Positions 1-7,022 of a DNA stretch of 15,982 nt are shown one piece after another. Under the pieces are notes generated by a model. That model was not told the DNA's origin. It did not search any database and worked only from the letters and a program-made list of their open reading frames with translations. How positions within the stretch are numbered: the first letter of the stretch is position 1; each line of letters opens with the position of its first letter. Source of the DNA: Candidatus Stahliibacteriota bacterium (lineage in GTDB: Bacteria > Hydrothermota > UBA3073); contig DAOUSS010000016.1 of NCBI GenBank assembly GCA_030627085.1, positions 1 to 15,982 of the forward strand. The letters run 5' to 3'. The position numbers were made by a program, and so were the translations under genes.

Positions 1-96
1 ATTGAATTCAGAACAGCATCTTCTATTCGCAGACTGAAGTCTGCGGCTACCAGATCCCTACTTTCTGCATAACCACTAAAGATTGCGGCTATCAGA
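1..96. repeat. two tandem diverged copies of a short palindromic repeat downstream of ndk
   Basis: No gene is seen here. A near-perfect palindrome lies at 28-45: 8-base arms (CGCAGACT / AGTCTGCG) around a 2-base centre. The stretch 32-54 (gactgaagtctgcggctacc plus aga) recurs at 73-95 with about 18 of 23 positions matching, so two diverged copies lie about 41 bases apart. Sequences of this kind are, to my recollection, dispersed intergenic repeats in many uncultured bacterial genomes. No T-run follows the hairpin on the minus strand, so a classical intrinsic terminator for ndk is not supported. Confidence 0.6.
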
Positions 97-546
97 CTAA
101 TTGTTCTTGCAAAGCAAACAACTACTAAGACACCAAGGTCTGAAATCGGGGAAGAAAATCCGTACTTCTTTTTCAAATGCCTCCCTTGATTCGGCTGCGT
201 GTACAACATTTCTCCTTATGCTTGTTCCATACAGTGCTCTGATGGTCTGTGGTGCAGCTTCATCTGGGTTTGTTTTTCCAATTATCTTTCTCAAATGACC
301 GATAGCACCTTTTCTCTCTAATACCAGCGCAATAACAGGCGCTTCTCTTATAAACGAGATAAGTGGTTCGAAGAAATCTTTGCCTCTGTGAACCTCATAG
401 AGAGCCTCTGCCTCTTCTTGAGTGAGAGATTTCAAACTAATCTCTGCTATATTGAACCCTTCCTGTTCTACCTGTGTGATTATTTTACCTATTATTCTTT
501 TTTTAAATGCATCTGGTTTTATTAACAGCAAAGTTTGTTCTATCAT
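97..546 (-). CDS. ndk: nucleoside diphosphate kinase
   Basis: This enzyme transfers the gamma phosphate from ATP to NDPs through a phosphohistidine, balancing cytoplasmic NTP and dNTP pools. The 149-residue product opens with the family start TLLLIKPDA (Lys10). It has RALYGTSIRRN (100s) and the active-site His116 in NVVHAAES, where many homologues have NxxHGSDS. The ATG overlaps the upstream LytM-like gene stop by four bases (ATGA), so translation is probably coupled and ndk is the last gene of the htrA-sigma-lytM-ndk group. The core ends near residue 133 (RIFFPDF). The last 15 or so residues (RPWCLSSCLLCKNN) are Cys-rich, do not resemble a normal NDK tail, and are read from a repeat-like sequence. 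Function is nearly certain; the tail is odd. Confidence 0.95.
   Translation of the reverse strand: MIEQTLLLIKPDAFKKRIIGKIITQVEQEGFNIAEISLKSLTQEEAEALYEVHRGKDFFEPLISFIREAPVIALVLERKGAIGHLRKIIGKTNPDEAAPQTIRALYGTSIRRNVVHAAESREAFEKEVRIFFPDFRPWCLSSCLLCKNN
100..141. repeat. repeat-like sequence read as the ndk C-terminus
   Basis: The plus strand at 122-137 reads ctactaagacaccaag. This resembles the 'aagacaccaagacac' type of dispersed intergenic repeat that I recall from candidate-phylum genomes. It is translated as the last 12-15 codons of ndk. The repeat assignment is from recollection; only one copy is in the window. Confidence 0.4.
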
Positions 547-1367
547 ATAGTTTTTATCCCTTCAAGGATAAAGATAAGGGGATCAATGGCTTTTCCGTTC
601 TTCCATACCTCGTAATGTAATCTGGGACCTTCAGTTTTTCCTGTTTTTCCAACATATCCAATCACATCTCTCCTCTTTACCCTTCTTCCCCTCTTTGTGT
701 TAACATGAGAGAGATGAGAATAACTAGTTATAATCCCGTTCTTATGAGTTATCTCCACAGTATAACCTTTATGTCTTTTCCTTCCAGCAAATTTTACAAC
801 ACCATTTGCTGTTGCATAAACTTTCTCGCCTGCCTCTGCAAGGATATCTATACCCTGGCAAAATCTTCGTTCACCTGTAAATGGATCCATTACATATCCG
901 AATTGTCTCATTACCCTTCCGTGAGTTGGAGCTATGGAAGGTATATAAAGTAAAGCGCTCTCGTCATGTTCCAATTCCTGTAATATTTTATCATATAATA
1001 TTTGTTGCCTGTTAATCTCTTTCAGTAGTTCCTCAGGTTTTTGGCAGGATAAGATAGGTATATCATGAACAATCTGTACCTTATAATTACTGATGTCTAA
1101 AATCGTGTTCACTTTACGCTCATTTTCCTCCGTCATCATTTTTACATAATTGTAGTCCTGTTTTATCTTCCCATATATCGGTATTAACGAATCTACCTCT
1201 TTCTTCAGCGTCAAAACCTCATCCACACTCGTGTGCAAAACACCCCTTTGATATAAGAAGATAGGCACGAGGACTAACAAAACAATGGTCAGGATAATAA
1301 TTAGATTCAACCTAATATGTCTTATGTTGGAAAGATTATGTGGAACGATAGTTATATGTATATTCAT
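543..1367 (-). CDS. membrane-anchored LytM/M23-family protein, probably catalytically dead
   Basis: This 274-residue protein has a short cytoplasmic N-terminus, one membrane segment at about 21-40, a helical and probably coiled-coil stretch at about 45-135, and a C-terminal M23 (LytM) domain at about 150-265. That is the layout of envelope murein hydrolases or their regulators. The fold motifs are clear (GIDILAEAGEKVYATANG, YSHLS with His218, GYVGKTG, LHYEVWKNG). However, the HxxxD zinc motif reads Cys170-Q-G-I-Asp174, and the usual HxH reads Arg249-L-His251. One zinc ligand and the general-base His are therefore replaced. Like EnvC or NlpD in Proteobacteria, it may activate an amidase rather than cut peptidoglycan; this is inference. 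It lies 16 bases after the sigma gene and overlaps ndk by ATGA. I see no strong ribosome binding site. Confidence 0.88.
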   Translation of the reverse strand: MNIHITIVPHNLSNIRHIRLNLIIILTIVLLVLVPIFLYQRGVLHTSVDEVLTLKKEVDSLIPIYGKIKQDYNYVKMMTEENERKVNTILDISNYKVQIVHDIPILSCQKPEELLKEINRQQILYDKILQELEHDESALLYIPSIAPTHGRVMRQFGYVMDPFTGERRFCQGIDILAEAGEKVYATANGVVKFAGRKRHKGYTVEITHKNGIITSYSHLSHVNTKRGRRVKRRDVIGYVGKTGKTEGPRLHYEVWKNGKAIDPLIFILEGIKTI

Positions 1368-1383
1368 ATAATTCTTTTAATCT

Positions 1384-2169
1384 TTATTCTCTCCAACTTT
1401 TTCTTAGGGTTCTTATTGCATTATCCTTTATCTGTCTTACTCTTTCACGGGAGAGATTAAATTCTTTTCCTATCTTTTCAAGTGTGTGTGGTCTTCCATC
1501 TTTTAGCCCAAAGTAAAAATTTACGATTTCCCGTTCCTTTTCCGAAAGAAACCTGAGCGAATCTTTTACTTCCAAAGAAAAGGTAGTTCCATTTTCACTT
1601 GCTATAGCATCCCCGAGGGTTATGTGCTCGAGACCTGCTATCTCTGCATCAAGGGAATACTCTCTTTCAACAGACTCCAAAGCAGCTTTTACTCTTTTTA
1701 CATTCATGCCGAGTATATCCGCGAGTTCTTTTATGCTTGGTTCATAATCCTTATCTTTAGACAGCTGCATTTTCACTTTTCTTATTTTGGATGAGTCAGT
1801 TATCTTACAGATAGGAAACCTCACAATCCTTACCTGTTCAAAAAGTGCTTTCTGAATCTTCTGCTTTATACGAAAGATAGCATAGGTTAAAAAACGAACT
1901 TCCCGATCAGGTTTGAAATTCCACAGTGCCTCCATAAGACCAACATTACCTTCACTTATAATATCTGTAAGAGGTAAACCTCTACCTTTGTAAAGGGACG
2001 CCACTTTAACAACAAACTTAAGATTAGAGAGTATGATTCGCTCAAATGCTTCTCTATTCCCTTTTTTCACTCTGGCTATTAGCTTTTTTTCCTCCTTTGC
2101 AGAGAGTGTTGGTATTTGCTGTATATCTTTGATATATAAACTGATAATATTTTCCGTTGGGTCTCTCAT
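1384..2169 (-). CDS. short RpoD/RpoS-like sigma-70 family factor
   Basis: This 261-residue factor has regions 1.2, 2, 3 and 4 and lacks region 1.1 and the non-conserved insert of primary sigma factors. Region 1.2 is DPTENIISLYIKDIQQIPTL. Region 2 holds LKFVVKVASLYKGRGLPLTDIISEGN. The region 4.2 helix-turn-helix is TLEKIGKEFNLSRERVRQIK (229-248), with the -35 contact residues intact. In region 2.3/2.4 the usual TYATWWIRQ reads TYAIFRIKQ: the melting pair of tryptophans is Phe99-Arg100, and the position matching E. coli Thr440 is Gln106. It therefore looks like an alternative (group 2/3-like) factor with changed -10 contacts. It starts 34 bases after the htrA stop. A weak AAGGG lies about 13 bases before the ATG. 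Family is certain; regulon unknown. Confidence 0.93.
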   Translation of the reverse strand: MRDPTENIISLYIKDIQQIPTLSAKEEKKLIARVKKGNREAFERIILSNLKFVVKVASLYKGRGLPLTDIISEGNVGLMEALWNFKPDREVRFLTYAIFRIKQKIQKALFEQVRIVRFPICKITDSSKIRKVKMQLSKDKDYEPSIKELADILGMNVKRVKAALESVEREYSLDAEIAGLEHITLGDAIASENGTTFSLEVKDSLRFLSEKEREIVNFYFGLKDGRPHTLEKIGKEFNLSRERVRQIKDNAIRTLRKSWRE

Positions 2170-2203
2170 AATTTTTATAGACCCTTTCGGGCGCCACTTT
2201 TTG

Positions 2204-3583
2204 TCATGGGGTAATTGTTATAAACCTCGAAGTCTCTCCTCTTTTTATCAGAAATACAATAGGCTTATCACTCTTCGCAAGTTTTTCTGCCATCATTCTG
2301 TAGTCTCGCATGTTCTTGATATATTTTGTATTTATCTTTTTTATCACATCTCCTCTCTCTATGTATCCATACACCGCTCCATCGGGATGAACATCTACAA
2401 CCAATACACCTTCTTTTTCCATTACACCAAGCTTTTTTGCCTCCTCTGATGAAACATCGATTACCTCTATACCAAGCCATGTTTCTTCTTTCTCTATTTC
2501 TGCTATAGTTTCCTCAGATGGGCGCTTGCCAATCTCTACCTTCAATATAACAGTCTTCTTGTCACGGATGACTTTTACACTCACTTTCTTACCAATTGGG
2601 GTTCTCGCCACTATAAATGGAAATTGGGAAAAAGTAACTTCTTTTCCGTTAAACTCAACAATTATATCTCCTTCCTTAAAGCCTGACTTCTCTGCAGGAC
2701 TGTCTTTCAGCACCTGTGCGATTATCACTCCTTTTACCTTTTCAAGTCCAAGTCCCTCTGCCATCTCTTGTGTAACTTCCTGATAGTAGATACCAAGGTA
2801 TCCTCTCTCTACCTCTCCTGTTGTCATAAGGTCCTTTATTACATCCTTTGCTATATTACTTGGAACAGCAAATCCTATGCCAATGTTTCCTGGCAGACCC
2901 GCTACTTGAATAGCAGTATTTATCCCTACGATTTTACCCCTTATATTGACAAGGGGACCACCAGAATTTCCTGGATTTATTGCAGCATCTGTCTGAATGA
3001 AATCTTGAAAACTTCTGCTACCCGGCAAATTGATGCCTGTTCTATGTTTTGCAGATACAACTCCAACTGTAACAGTACGTTCAAGTCCAAATGGATTTCC
3101 TATTGCTATCACCCAGTCCCCAACCTCTATTTCATCTGAATTGCCCAGTTCTGAATATGGAAGATTCTTTTCATCTATCTTTAACAGAGCCAGATCGGTT
3201 AGTGGGTCTTTCCCAATAATTTTTACATCCCTGTATATTCTTTCTTTTGTCTTCACCACTATTTTCTCAGCGCCCCTTATCACATGATTGTTTGTTAGTA
3301 TGTAACCGTCCTCGGTTAGTATCACACCAGAACCAAGACTTTTTTCTCGTTGTTCTCTTGGAAATTCAGGGAAGAATTTTTTCCAGAATTCAAAAAAGGG
3401 GTCTTGAAATTCAGGAACTTGGACCCTTACAACTTTCTCCGCACTAATATTAACAACACTCGGCATTATCCTCTTTGCTACATCAACAAATGGACTCTTG
3501 CCGTTTTCGTCTACCGGTAATTGCTGTGCCATACACAAAAATGGCAAGAAGAACACTGCAACAAGCGCTACTGTCCTTTTCAT
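2204..3583 (-). CDS. degP: periplasmic HtrA/DegP-like serine protease
   Basis: HtrA proteases degrade or refold damaged envelope proteins in the periplasm. The 459-residue product has a signal peptide (about 1-20, ending near CMAQQ) and a trypsin-like domain with the triad His100 (TNNHVI), Asp130 (TDLALLKI) and Ser207 (NPGNSGGPL). PDZ1 lies at about 260-350 (GYLGIYYQEV, then SPAEKSGFKEGDIIVEFNGK), and a second, more diverged PDZ at about 368-455 (LGIEVIDVSSEEAKKLGV). Length and domain order match DegP/DegQ. The ATG follows a strong ribosome binding site (AGGAGGT, about 6 bases). It leads a probable operon with a sigma factor, a LytM-like protein and ndk, which would fit an envelope-stress role. 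The DegP/DegQ/DegS subtype cannot be fixed; two PDZ domains favour DegP or DegQ. Confidence 0.95.
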   Translation of the reverse strand: MKRTVALVAVFFLPFLCMAQQLPVDENGKSPFVDVAKRIMPSVVNISAEKVVRVQVPEFQDPFFEFWKKFFPEFPREQREKSLGSGVILTEDGYILTNNHVIRGAEKIVVKTKERIYRDVKIIGKDPLTDLALLKIDEKNLPYSELGNSDEIEVGDWVIAIGNPFGLERTVTVGVVSAKHRTGINLPGSRSFQDFIQTDAAINPGNSGGPLVNIRGKIVGINTAIQVAGLPGNIGIGFAVPSNIAKDVIKDLMTTGEVERGYLGIYYQEVTQEMAEGLGLEKVKGVIIAQVLKDSPAEKSGFKEGDIIVEFNGKEVTFSQFPFIVARTPIGKKVSVKVIRDKKTVILKVEIGKRPSEETIAEIEKEETWLGIEVIDVSSEEAKKLGVMEKEGVLVVDVHPDGAVYGYIERGDVIKKINTKYIKNMRDYRMMAEKLAKSDKPIVFLIKRGETSRFITITP

Positions 3584-3615
3584 ATCACACCTCCTGTAAA
3601 CTAATGTTGTTTAAA

Positions 3616-3644
3616 ATTAACTACAGAGGTCACAGAGAACATTT
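3616..3644. repeat. CACAGAG-type intergenic repeat between lipoprotein gene and htrA
   Basis: The plus strand has aattaactacagaggtcacagag around 3616-3637. It is the same family as the copies at 8634-8654 and 8785-8803 (reverse) in the DUF502 upstream region: accacagag-N2-cacagag. It abuts the stop codon of the upstream lipoprotein gene and fills most of the 59-base gap before htrA, ending well before the htrA ribosome binding site. Confidence 0.7.
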
Positions 3645-4092
3645 AACTTCCTTCCCCTCCTAATGCCTTCGCTATTTCTTCTTGTATATTCTTGTTTATT
3701 GAATCTGTGAGTGCTCCACCTATCCAGTTAAATTCTTCTTCTGTTATGCCTGCCTTTTTATATGCGTCCTTTTCACTTTTTTCCCAACCTTTAACAAGCT
3801 CATCCCATGCCTTCGCAACATCCCGATGTGCTTCTCTATATACAGAATCAGTGACTTCAGAGAGATCATGGGATAGATTATATCTTCTTATAAATTCTTC
3901 TAGAGATTTCTCATGACCGACTATGGCCTCGAGTAAATACTTAGAAGCATTTACATAGGAGTGAGCCATCTCTTCCGTTATTCTATTGTCTTTTGGAGGA
4001 ATAAATTCGCTCTTTTGGGGCAGTTTGGGCCCTTCAGTAACTTCACAACCTATTAATAGTACCACTGGTATAAGAAAAGCCCATCTCTTCAT
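3643..4092 (-). CDS. small helical lipoprotein of unknown function
   Basis: I do not recognise this family. The 149-residue product has a lipoprotein signal: MKRW, hydrophobic residues 5-14, lipobox LIGC with Cys16, and Glu at +2, which under E. coli rules would allow outer-membrane sorting. The mature part is charged and appears mostly helical (about 37-145), with no Cys after the lipid anchor and no motif I can name. The start at 4092 is preferred because an AGGAGG lies five bases upstream; an ATG 14 codons earlier (4134) has no such site and would bury the signal peptide behind extra residues. It follows the DUF3098-like gene by 51 bases, so the two may be cotranscribed. The gene ends directly against a CACAGAG-type repeat. 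Confidence 0.85.
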   Translation of the reverse strand: MKRWAFLIPVVLLIGCEVTEGPKLPQKSEFIPPKDNRITEEMAHSYVNASKYLLEAIVGHEKSLEEFIRRYNLSHDLSEVTDSVYREAHRDVAKAWDELVKGWEKSEKDAYKKAGITEEEFNWIGGALTDSINKNIQEEIAKALGGEGS

Positions 4093-4143
4093 AAATCCTC
4101 CTAGTTTTATCACAGGTATTGTCAAAAATATCACATTTCAATG

Positions 4144-4467
4144 CTAACCTGCATCCAATTCTTTGTTTTTAGACACGGTTCGGCTGAGCGGCTCGGCTGA
4201 GCTCGCCGAAGGCTCACCGAAGACTGATTTGTCAATTGTACTGTCCTTTCTCCTTCTTATTACTATACCAAAGGGTATAAATACACAGTAACCAATAACA
4301 AGTAGTATAGGAGCAAGCGTTATAGAACCTTTTGAAAGTGTTAAATATCCAAGAGCAATAGATAATATTCCAAGAGAGAGTAAAAGATAGTTTATCTTGT
4401 CTAATTTTATTTCTCCTATATCCTCTTTTTTTTCACTAATAACTATTTTCTGTTTTTTTTCCGCCAT
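4144..4467 (-). CDS. small two-helix membrane protein, DUF3098-like
   Basis: This 107-residue protein has a charged N-terminus (1-24) and two membrane segments at about 27-44 (INYLLLSLGILSIALGYLTL) and 49-70. The motif ITLAPILLVIGY between and within them resembles the DUF3098 family, whose function is unknown. The start at 4467 is chosen because GGAGGA lies just upstream; an ATG seven codons earlier (4488) overlaps that site. The last 25 or so residues are unlike the rest: residues 82-98 (VFGEPSASSAEPLSRTV) are encoded by a GC-rich repeat copy (4175-4222), so the natural C-terminus was probably just after the RRRK at 71-74. Family assignment is from recollection of the motif. Confidence 0.8.
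   Translation of the reverse strand: MAEKKQKIVISEKKEDIGEIKLDKINYLLLSLGILSIALGYLTLSKGSITLAPILLVIGYCVFIPFGIVIRRRKDSTIDKSVFGEPSASSAEPLSRTVSKNKELDAG
4175..4222 (-). repeat. GC-rich GAGCTC-type repeat, copy 1 (inside a gene)
   Basis: On the minus strand this reads CTTCGGTGAGCCTTCGGCGA, then GCTCAGCC and onward to GAACCGT. It is much richer in G and C than its surroundings and matches the copy at 4517-4566 on the opposite strand (shared CTTCGGTGA, TCGGC, GAGCTC, CTCAG, GAACCGT). It is read in frame as the C-terminus of the DUF3098-like gene. Confidence 0.7.
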
Positions 4468-4516
4468 ATTTCCTCCAAGATGAAACAAATAATCCTTTCT
4501 CTTTTAAAAGCCACTA

Positions 4517-4566
4517 CTTCGGTGAACCCCTCGGCCTGAGCTCGGGACGAAGGCTCAGTTGAACCG
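4517..4566 (+). repeat. GC-rich GAGCTC-type repeat, copy 2
   Basis: The plus strand reads cttcggtgaacccctcggcc, tgagctcggg, and on to gaaccgt. It is the inverted partner of the copy at 4175-4222. It lies directly against the trkH stop codon (4568-4570) and before the DUF3098-like gene. The two inverted copies bracket that gene. Confidence 0.7.
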
Positions 4567-4567
4567 T

Positions 4568-5881
4568 TTACCCTATCTGCACAAGTTCTTCAGAGTATCT
4601 ATATGTAGCTAACTCTTTGCGTTCAAGGAATGCTAATCCGAGCGTTAAAGGGCCTATCCTGCCAGCAAACATCGTTACTATTATCATTAATTTTCCCAGT
4701 ATAGAGAAATCATGCGACAGGCTTACACCCTTTACAAAAAGACTACCCGTGGAAAGTCCAACTGTACCAAATGCCGATAGTTCTTCAAATAATATTCTCT
4801 CAAATGGAAGACCTTCAAGCGATAGAACCAAAACTCCAAAACTCACAATGGCAAGCGATACGATAACAACATAAAACGCTCTCTTGATATCCTCTTCTCT
4901 AATTCTCTTCCCGAATGCATTAACATCCCTTTTGCCTTCCAGATATTGGAGGGTTGACAAGAAACATATCCCAAATGTAGTGGTCTTTATTCCGCCACCT
5001 GTACCTCCAGGAGATGCACCAATAAACATAAGAATCAAAATAAAAAAGAGCGTGAAATTACTTGCACTACTTAGATCTAGTGCAGTGAATCCAGCAGTCC
5101 TTGGAGTAGCCATCTGGAAATAAGAAAGCAGAAACTTTGTGCCTATTCGGTGTCCCCCCAACAAACCCCCGTTTTCAGAGAGAAAAAAAACAACACTACC
5201 CGTAACCAATAATATCAATGTTGTAACAAGAACTATACGACTGTGAAGTGATAATTTTCTCTTTCCCTTTGTAACAAGTTCTGCAAGCACTACAAAACCA
5301 AGACCACCCAAAATAAATAATGAAGAAGCAGTTAAAAGAAAAAGGGGATCGTTTTGGAATCTAATAAAGCTGTCAGAGAACAAAGAAAAACCGGCATTAC
5401 AAAAAGCAGAAACAGAGTGGAACAGCCCAAGCCAAAGTGGATAATTATAGTCTCTAACAGCAAAGCTGTGTGTAAATATCAGCATTCCTAAAATCTCAAA
5501 GATAGCGGTAAACAATACTATCTTCTTTATAAGGGAGCGGAGGCCACCTGTGTCTATTAAAGAGATGCCCTTACTCGCCACAGTGGATTGGCGAAGAGAA
5601 AACCTCCTTCCAATTGCAAGAAAAAGTAACGACCCTACGGTCATATATCCCAGCCCGCCAATTTGAATCAGAATAAGAATAACAATATGCCCGAACAGAG
5701 AAAAGTCATTAGGGGTATCCTTGACAATAAGCCCTGTAACGCATAGACTGGAGGTTGCGGTAAAGAGGCTATCTACAATATCCAATCTCTCACCAGAAGA
5801 AGAAATGGGTAAGGAGAGAAGTAGGCATCCAATCAAAATTATACAGAGATAGCCGGTAAATATCCACTTTGCCGTATTCAT
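4568..5881 (-). CDS. TrkH/KtrB-type potassium uptake channel subunit
   Basis: This is the membrane pore of a Trk/Ktr potassium uptake system. At 437 residues it is the length of KtrB rather than of the longer E. coli TrkH. The four selectivity-filter loops of the four-fold repeat are visible: CVTGL (47-51), CNAGF (161-165), RTAGF (261-265) and GTVGLSTG (372-379). The intramembrane gating loop is GASPGGTGGGIKTTT (288-302), and the conserved Arg408 is in GRIGPLT. The regulatory RCK subunit (TrkA/KtrA) is not in this window. The ATG has no clear Shine-Dalgarno sequence, and a 52-base gap separates it from the upstream solute-binding protein gene. Family is certain; trkH versus ktrB is not, so no symbol is given. 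Confidence 0.94.
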   Translation of the reverse strand: MNTAKWIFTGYLCIILIGCLLLSLPISSSGERLDIVDSLFTATSSLCVTGLIVKDTPNDFSLFGHIVILILIQIGGLGYMTVGSLLFLAIGRRFSLRQSTVASKGISLIDTGGLRSLIKKIVLFTAIFEILGMLIFTHSFAVRDYNYPLWLGLFHSVSAFCNAGFSLFSDSFIRFQNDPLFLLTASSLFILGGLGFVVLAELVTKGKRKLSLHSRIVLVTTLILLVTGSVVFFLSENGGLLGGHRIGTKFLLSYFQMATPRTAGFTALDLSSASNFTLFFILILMFIGASPGGTGGGIKTTTFGICFLSTLQYLEGKRDVNAFGKRIREEDIKRAFYVVIVSLAIVSFGVLVLSLEGLPFERILFEELSAFGTVGLSTGSLFVKGVSLSHDFSILGKLMIIVTMFAGRIGPLTLGLAFLERKELATYRYSEELVQIG

Positions 5882-5933
5882 ATTAATTGATCAACTAATT
5901 ATTGGTTAAACAAAAGTATTCTGATAGCCATTT

Positions 5934-7022
5934 TTAATTTAACGGTTTAATATTCCCCTTTTTTACTTCAAAGATCTTTACATAAGAGAAAAGTTCTTCT
6001 TTTGAAAGTGCAATACCCGAAAGTGGTTGAATAGTATCATTATCAGAAAGCCAGAACTGCAAACTTTTTCTATCATTTATTCCATTCTTAACAGCACGCG
6101 TAATAAGCTTTGCAGCTGCATAACCCATAAATGCAACATCTGTGGGAGCCCTACCAAATCTGTGCTTAAAGGCCTTTTTAAACTCCGGATATTTCCCGAA
6201 GTCTGAAAAAGAGGTGAATATAACACAAGGTAAATAACTTACATATTCACCCACTACTCTTGGATAACTCCAGTCCTCCATACCAAAAATGATGGTCGAG
6301 CTGTCAAGCACTTCGTAGTATGCAAACTGAGATGCTATTGCGGGGATATCCGATTCGCTGGCAGAAACAAATATCGCATCTGTGTTCGTATCCCTCAAGG
6401 ATAACATACTCTCTCTTAGATTAGAAGACCCTGGGGTGTAATAAAAAACATGAACAATTTTGCCACCTAATAACCCTATCTCCTCTTTAAACTTCCTTGC
6501 TATTCTTCTTCCATAGGAATCGTCAGAAGCGAGTATTGCAATATCATATGGTTTTATATCTTTCATTATATAACGGGCAAGCGCTATTTCTTCAATATCG
6601 AGAGGAGAATAAAGTTTATATATGTGCTCGCCTATGGATGGCAATCTCTCTTCTGTCGCCGTAGGTGAGAGCATCGGGACGCCTGCAAGTTGTGATACAC
6701 AAGCAACAGGAATAGCTGTATTTGAGAGTAAGGGACCTATTATACAGGTTACTCTATCTTTAAATATTGCTTTTTTCACCGCTTCTATTGCCTGTATTGG
6801 ATCTGCATCTGTATCGTAAACACTTGCTTTTATCCCATCGAGACCAAGAAGAACGCCATCTCGCATATCTTCTCCAAGCGATCTATATCTGGGTTCGTAA
6901 GGAATTAGTATGCCACATAAAAGGGGTTTTTTCTCTACTTTAGGATACAGGACAATTTTTTCTCTTATCTTTGCACAACCCGCTATTATAATTATTAAGA
7001 GTATAAGCACATATTTTTTCAT
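5934..7022 (-). CDS. lipoprotein periplasmic-binding protein (Leu/Ile/Val-BP or LpoA-like)
   Basis: This 362-residue lipoprotein has a signal ending in IIAGC (lipid Cys16) and a type 1 periplasmic-binding fold (about 33-355). Typical elements are CGILIPYEPRY with GEDMRDGVLLGLD, VTCIIGPLLSNTAIPVA, GVPMLSPTATEE, IAILASDDSYGRRIARKF, DAIFVSASESDIPAIASQF and DVAFMGYAAAKLI. Such proteins either feed branched-chain amino acid ABC transporters or, like LpoA, activate penicillin-binding proteins. No permease or ATPase gene is nearby, so a transport role is unsupported. The ATG overlaps the stop of the CorC-like gene (ATGA, 4 bases), so the two are probably coupled. Fold is confident; ligand and role are unknown. 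Confidence 0.85.
   Translation of the reverse strand: MKKYVLILLIIIIAGCAKIREKIVLYPKVEKKPLLCGILIPYEPRYRSLGEDMRDGVLLGLDGIKASVYDTDADPIQAIEAVKKAIFKDRVTCIIGPLLSNTAIPVACVSQLAGVPMLSPTATEERLPSIGEHIYKLYSPLDIEEIALARYIMKDIKPYDIAILASDDSYGRRIARKFKEEIGLLGGKIVHVFYYTPGSSNLRESMLSLRDTNTDAIFVSASESDIPAIASQFAYYEVLDSSTIIFGMEDWSYPRVVGEYVSYLPCVIFTSFSDFGKYPEFKKAFKHRFGRAPTDVAFMGYAAAKLITRAVKNGINDRKSLQFWLSDNDTIQPLSGIALSKEELFSYVKIFEVKKGNIKPLN

Noticed and set aside
28..45. Terminator for ndk
   Set aside because: The hairpin is good but no T-run follows on the minus strand, and the sequence recurs as a repeat.
2170..2203. TATAAA just before the sigma gene as its promoter
   Set aside because: It lies four bases before the ATG, so transcription would begin inside the gene; the gene is close behind htrA.
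4144..4566. The gene between inverted repeats as an insertion sequence or composite transposon
   Set aside because: The enclosed gene is a small membrane protein, there is no transposase, and no target-site duplication could be made out.
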